Shown here: in pieces, positions 33,924 to 45,000 of the stretch
Layout of the letters: every line of letters begins with the position of its first letter
Numbering within the stretch: position 1 is the stretch's first letter
Source of the DNA: Strigamia acuminata
Lineage: Eukaryota > Arthropoda > Chilopoda > Geophilomorpha > Linotaeniidae
Direction of reading: 5' to 3'
Assembly: GCA_949358305.1 (NCBI GenBank)
Contig: OX442315.1
Location: forward strand, 22,532,427-22,596,426
Length of the DNA: 64,000 nucleotides
Notes under the pieces: model-generated
The model's database searches: none
What the model was told of the DNA's origin: nothing
The model's input: the letters and a program-made list of their open reading frames with translations, nothing else
Position numbers and translations under genes: made by a program

Positions 33924-34022
33924 AATAATTAAATAGTCACTATTGTGACAGGATTAACTTTAACTCATCCAGACTGGATGAGTTAAATCCATCACAAATT
34001 CACAATAGTGACTTTAATTATT
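33924..34022. repeat. 99-bp near-perfect palindrome
   Basis: The arms of about 49 bp are centred on 33973, where CATCCAG and CTGGATG meet across one base. The outer parts AATAATTAAA and TTTAATTATT also mirror each other. There are a few mismatches and small gaps. It is non-coding and would extrude as a cruciform or fold as an RNA hairpin. It may be the remnant of a foldback element. Confidence 0.75.
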
Positions 34023-34572
34023 TTTTTGAAACATTATTTAGCATTGTTAATTTAGTTTCTCGAGCAAACGAAATAAAAATAGATATCTTTAAAATATGTT
34101 TGCTAACTACAAAAGTGTTGACTTTTCCCAATGGATTGTGGTCATGAACTAATGAGATTTAACTGTAAAGTTTCCATTCAAACTTGTTCTAAAGCAAACA
34201 CAACTTATATTCAAAAACTGTTGTAACATTAACCGTTTACATTGCCTGGAAATGAATTGGCCTTTGCTCCAAAAACCACTCTAGTATTTAAAATGCATTA
34301 CATTAAATAATAGAAAAATGAAACCAAGTTGAACATCATATTTGAAGTACAAACTTTGCTGGCTGTGAAGTACACAGCATAACTTAAACATTACTCTCCC
34401 ATGGAAATGATTAAAAGTAAATGTGCCAATTGTACGATACATCAATCAAACTCTAAAAGAACAGCAAATTCTACTAATTATCAAACAAAAATTATTGAAG
34501 CTTCTTGCGAGCACATTTTTCGAGTACCTTATGCGGAGTTCAAAAACGCTTGGTAAGTCAATGGTTACTATA

Positions 34573-34923
34573 CTCTTGTTCGAGTCAAAAGAGTCCTTTC
34601 TCCCATTGGCCGAGCCTCATTACTCCTAACTCCAGACTGTATACCACCACTAGGAGAAGTAGTTTTTATTTTTATTTATTTTTGAGATTATTATGACCCT
34701 TTATAAAATATAGTTTTATGCACTTTTTAATTTAAAACTAATGTTTGTTCTGTTTATTGGTTGCTTTGTCAGGAAAGCAAACAATTTTCTAACAATAAGT
34801 AATCGATTACAATGTCTGTACATTGTAATTCAATTCTGGTGTTTGGGTCTATTTTTTTTAATCACTGCACTAGTAAAATGACTCGGCCAATGGAAGAAAG
34901 GACTCTTTTAACTCGAACGAAAG
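34573..34923. mobile_element. MITE copy 2
   Basis: It is TA-flanked with inverted ends beginning CTC on the left and CTT on the right. The interior is closely related to copy 1 and keeps the TCCCATTGGCCGAGCC block and the ATTACAATGT/ACATTGTAAT hairpin. The outer repeat segment (CGAGTTAAAAGAGTCC on the right arm) differs from copy 1 but matches between its own two arms. Confidence 0.75.
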
Positions 34924-35130
34924 TATGATCCCTCAACAATCCTCTACTACCAATTTGTTAATAATCTTGAGGATATTACTTTTTTCTCCACGTGTTTCTT
35001 TATTCAGACCTATGACGATCAACTACAAGACTTCACTTCTAGCACAATTTAATTGTTAGACTGTAACGCGATTCTGTCTTGTGTTCGTGGCGCCATCCAG
35101 CCGAAACGGTGCAAAATGACGTAATTTTGG

Positions 35131-35310
35131 GGGCAAATGGCGGACAACAAACATCCCACATTTACATTTTTGGCAAACGTTATAACTATAGTTCAATTTT
35201 ATTTAACGTTTGATTTAAAAATAATATCTATAAATAGAATAAATAATTATCAGGCATTATTACATCCGCCAAAAATGTAAATGCGGATGTCAGTTGTCCG
35301 CCATTTGCCC
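35131..35310. repeat. inverted repeat with about 43-bp arms
   Basis: The arm 35131-35174 (GGGCAAATGGCGGACAAC through to CATTTTTGGC) is mirrored at 35268-35310 with a few mismatches. The 93-bp spacer is AT-rich. There is no coding content. It resembles the ends of a small foldback or MITE, but no target duplication was found. Confidence 0.65.
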
Positions 35311-36661
35311 GCATAAAGTTCTAACAATGCGGGACAACTTGGATTTCAAAACAATGGCGGATATGAAGTCCTGTACTGATCGTCCTAGTTCAGACTAAGA
35401 ATAAAACGTTGGTACCACACTACAAGAATAATACATTGCCGTGTAAACATTATACCAACACTGGCAAGTGGCAACCCTTGGCACATTACTAAATTCAATA
35501 CAAATCCAGTGTGCTTTAATTATTTATTAACCAAATGTTAAATGGCAAACGCTGTGATTTAATTTTAATTGATAATTATTACGTAAATTTATATTATTAT
35601 ATATACATATATATATACATGTGTATTCACTTAAATGATTTAAATTTGCATTTTAACATTCATTTTATTAGCTTCATTAACCCTCCACACCTCCATCTCC
35701 ATGTTAAACCAATGGAGATAAAAATCCCTAAGAGAATTACCATCGCCTCGCATCGCATTCAGTGTAATTACAACTTAAACAAAGCAGAACGACACTACGG
35801 ATTGTATGGAAAATCCTTGATCTCAATTTCAATTGCTTACACAGCAGAAGCTTTAAAACAGAATTGAGATTGATTCAGATCGAAACGACTTATAATAAAT
35901 CTAAAGCAGGCATCATTTAGTTTCAATGCTCATCCAAATTGTCTTCCAAATAAAAATAAAAACGCACCACACATTAAGCGAGGATATGGAAGAGATTTGA
36001 AGTGATCATGTAAAGTTGCTTAACGTTGAGCAGTGGCATACCCTAACTTGTTAATTAGAATTCTCCAGTGCGGTTTGAAATATCTCTGGGGCCAAGCTTC
36101 AACCAAGAATGTTTCTAAAGGGATTACATTTTAAGCATGGATTAAAACTACCCAAAGGCCAAATACAGTTGTGGCATTCTCAAATAAAAATACACAACTT
36201 TTCTTAAATGAAATTACTCGAGGGGAAATTATTTTAAATTATTTTTCTTAAAGCATCTTCCTCTTTAAAAAAAAAAAATATTGGTGAAAAAAAATTATTG
36301 CCTTAAAAGAAATCTGACATTTGAAACTTTCCGCGCTTATCTACAGTTGATACAAAATTGATAGTTGGAGAAAACCATTGGTCAAGTATATTGGAAAGCT
36401 TACAGTCGCTTTCAAAGTTTAGTTTAAAAGCGACTCAGCTGCAACTGCTCAAGTCCGGGCACTGAGCAGTAACAGTAATTCATGTTTTCATTTTGCGGAA
36501 ATCTTGCATTATGGTACTGCATCCTAGTTGTAGTAGAAGGTGACCTTTGGGTGCGTATTGATTTTTTGGTACTGGTTTGGAAAAGTAAAGAGAAGTGTGT
36601 TTACTGCAATTGAATACACTGCAAGAGAATTTAAAATGAGCAAAGTTGCAACATTTTATAC

Positions 36662-36763
36662 TTGGTTGCACAATCTTATTCAACTGCCATCTGTGGACAC
36701 CCTCTGCACGAAGAAAGACAGGTTTACATCTTCCACTGTAACACTTTCCAAGTGTGATGTAGC
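36662..36763 (-). CDS. candidate short Cys-containing exon (33 codons)
   Basis: On the minus strand a strong acceptor (TTTCATTCTCTTTAG) precedes 36763, and a weak donor GTATAA follows 36662. The open frame encodes a peptide with GKCYSGRCKP and a basic C-terminal half. The CxxGxC-type spacing occurs in many extracellular modules, but 33 residues are too few to assign a family. Confidence 0.18.
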
Positions 36764-39495
36764 CTAAAGAGAATGAAACAAATCGATCTAAACACACAAA
36801 ATGCTGTTGTTTGGGCTCAACAATAAACAAAAACTGTCATACATCAAATATTCCCAACATTCCTGCAACAGTTCACGATTTCTTAGTGTTTGAACGAATA
36901 TTTGCATACCCTTTTTTCTTATTTTAAACCAAATATTTTGATCATTGTAGTCAGTTCATCAACTGGACTATATCCGTGCAGTTTCCTGTGCTGTCACGAC
37001 AAAGACGCTTATTTCTTTTTGTATGTGGCAGGCGGTTAGCGTTTGATGGACGTACCGTTTCCGGAGACAGGCACACTACCATTAAAAGAAAGCAATCTGA
37101 GAACATCTGAGATGCGAATAGTTTTACACAATTTTTTTTTCATAATTTTTCGTACCGCATTTCGCGATATTCGATTTTTAAATAATTATATTTATACCCG
37201 AAAACCGATTTCACATTAATTATATTTTTCCGTCCAATACTTATTTCTTCCGGAATTACATTTCAGTTAATTATAGCCATTGAAAGGGAAAAAAAAGCAT
37301 TGAATTTCTTATTAGCTGTGTAAATTAAAATATCAAAGCTCTCATCACGCGATCGAGTTTCTTTTACGCTTTGTTGAAGCTCGATCCGTTTTCATTGATT
37401 GGATATTTGTCTTGCGGTCAGTTTTGCCTCGATTCTTTCACTTAGCACTTCAGAGGTGTCTTGTGCTAATACAAACCAAAATCGGATGTTTTAAAGGTAA
37501 ACAGGAAATAAATTGGTCGACTTATTTTTATTGACAGTTTACACCATTGCTGACTGTTGTTGGGATTTTAACGAGCAATGAAATGAATATTAAAAAAAAC
37601 CATAAAAGAAAGTTAAAGAATATATATACTGTGAAATGTAAAAAAAAATATGTTTACTATGCAGATATTTAATTCTACAAGATATAGGGACGAAAGTAAT
37701 GGATACAATCCAATAAAAGTCACCAAACATTTACAAATTAGACGTAACCTAGAAACTGAAATCGATATGAATTCGTCATGGAAAGCTTTTATGGTCTGGT
37801 AGATTAATTTAATAATACGTAAAGTGAACCTGCTTTAAATATTGGTGTCGAGACTGGTTTCAACTCTGGTCTCGTATATTTATTGATACCCATTGCAAAA
37901 ATAAAGAATTCTTAAACGAAACGACGCTGAACTCGAGTTGTAGCGTCAGCGAGTGATAAAAGTAGAAAATGATGCTAAAGGCTACAACATTTCCATGTAA
38001 ATAGACCACAGCCAGAGTTGATGAATTCAGCGATTTTTTGCTATGGTTTATTCACTTTCGATAACGTGTAGCATCAATTTAAAGCCCTAACTACCTCTTC
38101 AAACCTTGCCTCTCAGGCGTAAGACTATGCAAAAGATGCATAAACCACGAGGAGAAGAAAAATGAGAAAAACTTCAATTAACGTCACAAAAAAAAAGAGT
38201 AGGAGAAAAACAAAACATTAAGCGAATAATAAAAATTTCTCATCATTATTTTAACATTCCATCTTATTTAAAGCAGTTATATTCATCACTTGCAGCAAAT
38301 CTGAACATCGCGAACTGAAATGCTGGAATTGTTGGTTAGCGCGCAGAAATGTTTACATTGCGGCGTGATTGAATAAAGTCAGTTTCACTTATGCCTCGAA
38401 AGCAACTTATACATTATTCATAACAAGTTTCCATATACCAGTATAAAGTCTCCTGCGGGTACCATGTAAAGAAAGATGACCATTCTCAAAAGGGTTTTTA
38501 GTGGAATAATGACGTAATTTAGATGGGACTATATTACTATATACAGTACAAAATAAAAAATTAAAGCATTTTATTAGCTAGTATTAATCTTTCTCGGTCT
38601 TTTCTTGTTGAAGATAAAATTATTATTTGACGAATTTCATTAGATGGCTTCTCTAGGGGCAAGATGTTGTCTGATTTCATTCGATCATGAAAGTTTAGTA
38701 TGAAAACGACTTATTGCCCCTCCCAAAACATGGGTATTTTTAATTAAAATGGGCTTAGAATGCGCTTTACTTATTTTTTCCCTCTTTGCACACAAAGAAA
38801 AGAAAATGAAATGCAAGTTTGCTGCTGTAGATGCACATAATTAAGAAAAATTGCATTTCCTTTGAAAAAACTGAATTTATTAAAATAAAAAATAAGTTGT
38901 TTACATTTTATTCAGATTCCAAACGAAGCAACTAAATCCTTTACCATATATAATTTGACACTAAATGACACTTTTCCTAATTAGTTATTCCTAAAAAAAA
39001 TTATAAAATCTGCTCGTTTGTGTCAAATTGAAGATCGACCAATGGGAGTTTATTGGAGAATATTAAATCATTCCGTAATTAAATAAGCAATAATACAATA
39101 AAAAAAAAACGTATGCTTAATTCAAAAGATCAATAACTCGATCAAATATAAAAAGAAAAGCAAAACAGTCCAATCTACTAGTAGTAGAAATCCAAAACTT
39201 GGAACCGGACTGCTGACATGATTGCAAATCACGTAGATTAACCATGTTAAACTTCCTTGCTATAGTTTAAAAACCGCATACTTGTATTAGAGTCAGCAAA
39301 GAGAAGAAAAAATATTTCAAGTGTACAGAATGCAACAGAGAAGCATAAAACTGGACTTGAAGATCATGGTCCCAGACGAATGGACCAAAGGCCTCGTTTG
39401 GGATATTCGAAACAAATGTAAACATAGAAAAACATTTTAAAATAAACTGTTGCATTAGTTTTAAATTTACGATATTATGATACATTTTGCATATA

Positions 39496-39729
39496 CCGTA
39501 TTTACCGATTAAGAGCCGCGCCTCTTATTCAAAACTGCCATTTTTGTCAGCAATTACAATTTCGGTTTTTCGTTTGTGACATTGTAACTAACAAAGTCAA
39601 AACGTCTTGAACGAAGCGTACGTTCATCGTTAAATATGGAGACAATATCGTACTTTTGCAAAAATATGGTATTCTTGGTGTCTCAGCTGCGGCTACTATT
39701 CGAGGGCGACTCTTAATCGGTAAAATACG
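39496..39729. mobile_element. small TIR element (MITE-like, about 234 bp)
   Basis: The left end CCGTATTTACCGATTAAGAG is mirrored on the right by CTCTTAATCGGTAAAATACG with one extra base. The ends continue imperfectly (GCGCCTC against GAGGGCG). TA-rich flanks prevent a firm target-duplication call. It has no coding capacity. The CCGTATTT-type ends recall widespread animal MITEs. Confidence 0.6.
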
Positions 39730-41723
39730 ATATATGTACAAGTTTAAATCCAAAGCCTATTTCCCTTTCCTTTAATCAGTACAGACCGTTTCTTTAAGAG
39801 TTAAAACACGTTTGTGCGTGACACGACGCAAAACTTATATTCATTTATACACCACATAAGTTTGTGTGTTTATTCCCCCGATACAGCCGGCGAGTTGATC
39901 AAAACTACTCATTCGTTTCGACATTGGTGTTCCAGCAAGCTGTGTGGGATGATGGATGAGTGTTACATTCACTTTACGACGAGTGTAAATAATGTAAGCA
40001 AAATTTTATTAGCAACGCCCAGGTTCGAGATATGCTAAACGTGCAGGACATGCCCCTGGCCCAAGAGAGGAAACTATAACTCTTTGTGCCAAGACCACAC
40101 ATTCGAAACCAAAGTGAGTTGAGAAATATATATCTTTTCTTCACTCACGACCTCTTTTTTCCCCTTCTTTCTGTGTGGATAATGCTTTCCTTTATTCTTC
40201 TATATATACTACCAATCTTTTTCATTCTCATCTGACTTGTGAGCTATGTTAGTGGCACTCACTCCTGCTACGTTCTAAAAAGCATTAAAATTTGCATTTT
40301 TTTCAACTAACCTTTGAAACTTCTAGGGCACAAACTTGTAGATTAATTAAATTTATATTAAAAATTTCATTTCAAATTTAAAAAAAAAAAATTACACTTT
40401 CCAATTGTCCGATTTTTTTACACAATAAAAAATATCTGCAACTAAAAACGCTCTTAATTTCCTCTTCCCCGAACTTGTGTGATTATCTTTTCCTAATTAA
40501 TTTTTTTTCGACTGAAATATGAGTTTTTTTTCTTCAAATTAAAACATCCGATATCTATTTCCTATAATTTTTGTTTACATGATCTCGCATTCAACTCGTG
40601 CAAGACTTTAATCTCTAAAGGTCAACAGTTTTCTTTTTCATCAATATCTTTAGCTTAGGAAAAAAAAAGGAAAAAAGAAAAAAAAACCTTCAATCTTTTA
40701 AGGTATCGTCGTTTGCAAAACACATTTCATCTTTGCTAACGTTAGCTTGAATTTCTCATGCGGCCGTAAAATAAAAAATAAAAAAAAATTGATTTTTTTG
40801 TCTTTTACTTTTCTTTCCACTATTTTTTTTTCCTAGTGGCGAGATCTTCTTTCAATCATTCCCAATATGTCTCTGAGAATGTTTGAACGAGTTCTCGCTT
40901 TTTGCACAATGACAGTTGTCACGGTATAAGGCAACATAAATTTCTTACCGAATATTTATTCCAGCAAGAAAAAGAAAGAAAAAAAAATTGAAAAAATAAA
41001 AATAAAAAACACAAACCAAGAATAAATGAAAACGAAAAGAAAGAAAGAAAAAAAAAAAAGTAAATAAATTCCAAATTTAAAGAATACGTTTTGATTTGAA
41101 TTTTCTAACATCTGACACCAGATCTCAGGCCATTGCTCATTTTAAAATTGCATGTATGTGATTGATCTTCAGTGTTTTTTTATTGGTGTAATTGAAAAGA
41201 AATGGCGGGCGAATATGTGAAAATCTTCATATCTCTCCTCCCTTCTGCCGTTCATTGTCTATGCAATGCCGAGTCAGGATTTCTTGGGTGACTTTGATTT
41301 TTCTCGTTTTATGGTGCTGGTAATGGGTTTTAAAAAGAGAGAGGGAGCATGTGTTGTTTTATGTTCACACTTTGAATGGAAAAGACCTCAACTGGCCAAT
41401 AGCACTCCCATATTCGATCTTACATGTGCACGAGATACTGCAGCTTACTGATGATGAAAAGCAGTAAAATTAATGGCTTTGATCCTCCGAGAGACAAGAT
41501 GGGTTCAAACATCATATCAAATAAGGGAATATGGGAAATATGGCTTGTGCTGACATCTGGTGGACAAAAGCGGAAATGCAAAGGGCCAATAAAACTTTTA
41601 TGCCGCTGCTGCCAGATTTTAACAATCCTTTAAAACAGCATCTCTGGTCTATGTAAACAATTCACCGGCAATTAATTAACGAGTGCAAACCAATTACAGC
41701 CTGCAGACATGTTTTCTATTTAA

Positions 41724-41728
41724 GATCA
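41724..41728. other. target site duplication GATCA (left) of the copia element
   Basis: GATCA precedes the left LTR and is repeated at 46503-46507 after the right LTR. Confidence 0.88.
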
Positions 41729-41943
41729 TGTTGTTTTATTGAATGTTATATTCCTGTCCGCCAGGTGTCTTTACCACCTGTGCACCTGTATTTGGCACTG
41801 ACCAATCAGTGCCCTGTTTTGTATTTAGTGCTCCGCGCACTTTTAAACATCTGTTTTAGATTAAAACCATCACTGTTAATATTTCACCAAAAAGCCAAGC
41901 GTCTCCATTTTTATGCCTCCAACATATTAGAACAAAAACTACA
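41729..41943 (+). repeat. 5' LTR of the copia element (215 bp)
   Basis: It begins TGTTGTTTTATTGAATG and ends AAAACTACA. It is identical by eye to 46288-46502. Confidence 0.94.
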
Positions 41944-41973
41944 GGTTATGGGCCCAGCACGCTTCCACTGCGC
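41944..41973 (+). other. primer binding site for an initiator tRNA-Met half molecule (30 nt)
   Basis: It starts directly after the LTR with GGTTATGGGCCCAGC, the known copia-type site that pairs with the anticodon-loop side of a cleaved tRNAi-Met. The complementarity continues without a mismatch through the D-arm side (to ACTGCGC), for 30 nt against the animal tRNAi-Met sequence as I know it. Confidence 0.88.
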
Positions 41974-42064
41974 TTAAAAATCATCAAGTTTTGTACCGGA
42001 ACATTCGAGGAAGTTAAAAACGAATTTAACACGAACATTCCACAAGAAACAGAACTAAGAAACG

Positions 42065-45000
42065 ATGGCGAACGGCGGCGGAAATTCAGCTCGAATCGAG
42101 GCGTTGGGAAAGGAAAACTTCGACACATGGAAGATCCAGATGGAAGCAATTTTGGATCAACGGGACCTACTCGTGCACGCGGAAGGTACGTCGAAACGAC
42201 CAGAGACCATTGAAGGCAACGCGAAACGTATGAAGGAGATCGAGACGTGGGAGAAAAGTGATCGAACAGCCAAAAATGACATTTTGCTAAACATAAAGCA
42301 ATCTGAACTTCGAATGGCCAAAAATTGCAGCACCGCAAATGAATTGTGGAGGAAGTTGCATAGTGTGTACCAATCGAAAGGACCGGCAAGAAAAATCACG
42401 TTGTTAAAACGACTCGCGACACACAAGATGGCGGACGGAGAAAACGTGGAGAGTCACCTAAAAGAATTCTTCGAACTAGTAGACAAATTGCTAGACATGG
42501 ATTTTAAAATGCCCGAAGATTTCACAACGATTCTACTGCTACTGAGTTTGCCAAATTCCTACGACAACTTTCGATGCGCAATAGAATCCCAAGATAAATT
42601 GCCATCGCTGGAAGTTTTGGAGGGAAAAATCAAAGACGAGTCGATCGCCCGCGGAAAAGGAAAAGAAGACGTGTCGGACGCCATGATGGCCAGAAAAACG
42701 TTCCAAAAACGTAAGCAACCAAAGAAATACGGCGACGAAAATTCGAATTCGACCGAGAAGCCAGTTTTCAAATACAAGTGTCACGGTTGCGGAAAAATTG
42801 GCCACAAAATCGCCGATTGCCGAAGTAAAAGCAAGAAGGAAAGCGCATCAAGAGCCGAGAAATCCAAGTACGAATTATTTTTCTGCGAGCAAATCGAGAC
42901 AGCGCTGATAAGCGAGACGTCACGACCGAAAAATTGGTGTTTGGACAGCGGCGCCAGCTCCCACATGTGCTCGAACGATTCAACATTTTCGACGATCGAA
43001 TTCCTGAAAAACCAAAAACTGAATTTGGCCAGCAAAGCGAGTACAAAAATCGACGGAAAAGGAACCGCGAAAATTGTCGTCAACACCGGGAACGGAAATG
43101 TGAAGCTGGATTTGGCGGAAACTCTTTTGGTGCGAGATCTACGAACGAATTTGATGTCGGTCGGGAAGATCACAGAACGGGGACACAAGGTGATTTTCGA
43201 TGATAAGTCAGCAGAAGTGATAAATCCGAAGGGAGAAATCGTATTCACCGCCGAAAAAAGGAACGGACTGTATTACATCGTCGACGAGACCGAGGATGCT
43301 GCGACTGCAGCGGAAATCGAAGTCGGAACCGGATCAAAACCTGCAAAACCCGCAAGTACGAAAATACAAGAATGGCACAAAAGACTTGGGCACCTGAACG
43401 AGTCAAGTCTGAAAATACTAAACGAAAAGGCGGACGGAATGAATTTGGAAAAGGACGCCAAGCTGCCAACTTGTGAAACTTGCATCGAGGGGAAGCACGC
43501 AAGTACGAAATTTCCTGACTCCACGTCAAAAAGCGAAAAACTGCTGGAACTTGTACACTCGGACGTTTGCGGACCAATGCCAACAAAGTCCATGAACGGA
43601 TCAAGATACTTCGTGACCTTCACCGACGACAAATCGAGGTGGTGCAAGGTGTATTTTCTGAAGCACAAAAGCGAAGTTTTCGAGGCATTCAAGTCATTTA
43701 AAACGTTTTGCGAGAGGGAAACTGGTTGCGCACTAAAAGTTTTACGATCGGACAACGGGAAGGAATATGTAAATAAGAAATTCGACGCATATTTACAAGA
43801 AAACGGCATAAAGCGCCAAACCAGCGTCGAACGAACCCCGGAACAAAATGGCGTCTCGGAAAGAATGAATAGAACTTTGATCGAGATGGCACGATGCATG
43901 TTACTGCAAGCAAAATTGCCTAACTCATATTGGGCGGAAGCAATCAACACTGCATGCCACATCCGAAATAAATGCCCGACTAGAAGTTTGGAAAATGAAA
44001 TCCCGCATCAAGTCTGGACCGGAAGAAAACCGAATGTCGACTATTTTCGAGTTTTTGGAAGCAGAGTCTTCGCGTTGGACAAGAAACCGAACAAGGGGAA
44101 GTTCGAACCGAAGTCAAAAGAATGTATTCTCATCGGATATTGGGACGGATCGAAGGCGTATCGCTTGTGGTCAAAAAGCGAAAACAAAATTATAAAAAGT
44201 CGCGATGTGAAATTTGTCGAAAAATCGGAAAATGAAACGAATGAAGAATGTGAAGAAAACGATAATAACAATAATTTTAATGACATTCTCACCGATTGCA
44301 GAACAGATCAAATCGAGAATGGAACCGAAATTTCCGAGGACGAAGTCGAGAGCGCAGGCGAGAACGAGCCCGATAATGAGGACGAGAGAGAGACGCAACA
44401 CGAAGAAGCCGAACCTCGTCAGAATGAAAACGCGCAAATAATTCCACGACGATCCTCGAGAACGCCAAAACCTTACCCAAATCGAAATGGGGACCCACCC
44501 AGAAAGAAATACACCAGAAAGAATCCGACAACAACTAATGAAGTTTTGGACGAAATTGCACAGATAGCAATTCTCGACGATCCAACGACAGCGGCCGAAG
44601 CTTTGAATGGAAACGACCCACAAGAATGGATGAAAGCGATGAAGGAAGAGTACGACGCTTTAATCGAAAACGAAACGTGGGAGGAGTGCGACCGACCAAA
44701 AAATAGAAACGTAATCGGATGTAGATGGGTCCTCCGCACGAAATTTGAAGCAGACGGGTCAATCGAACGCAGAAAGGCCAGACTGGTCGCCAAAGGATAT
44801 GCACAGCAGCCAGGCATCGATTACTTTGAAACCTACGCGCCCGTCGCACGACCGGGATCAATTCGAATGATGATGGCAATCGCAGCCGAGTTGGGATTGA
44901 CCGTACACCAAATGGACGCGATAACGGCATATTTGAACGGCGAAATCGAAGAGGAAATTTTTATGGAATTCCCCGAATATTTGGAATTTATTGCTGGAAT

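Larger units (their letters stand above)
34926..41723. other. AT-rich region with no confident gene
   Basis: No gene is certain. Repeats at 35131-35310 and 39496-39729 and one candidate exon (36662-36763) are listed separately. TA-rich microsatellite-like sequence lies near 35590-35620. From 40280 to 41080 the sequence is long A and T runs with purine-rich and pyrimidine-rich patches. The remaining frames are short and lack motifs. Confidence 0.4.

Noticed and set aside
40280-41080. Possible regulatory polypurine/polypyrimidine array
   Set aside because: It is a mix of A and T homopolymers and short purine runs without repeat periodicity, best read as low-complexity DNA.
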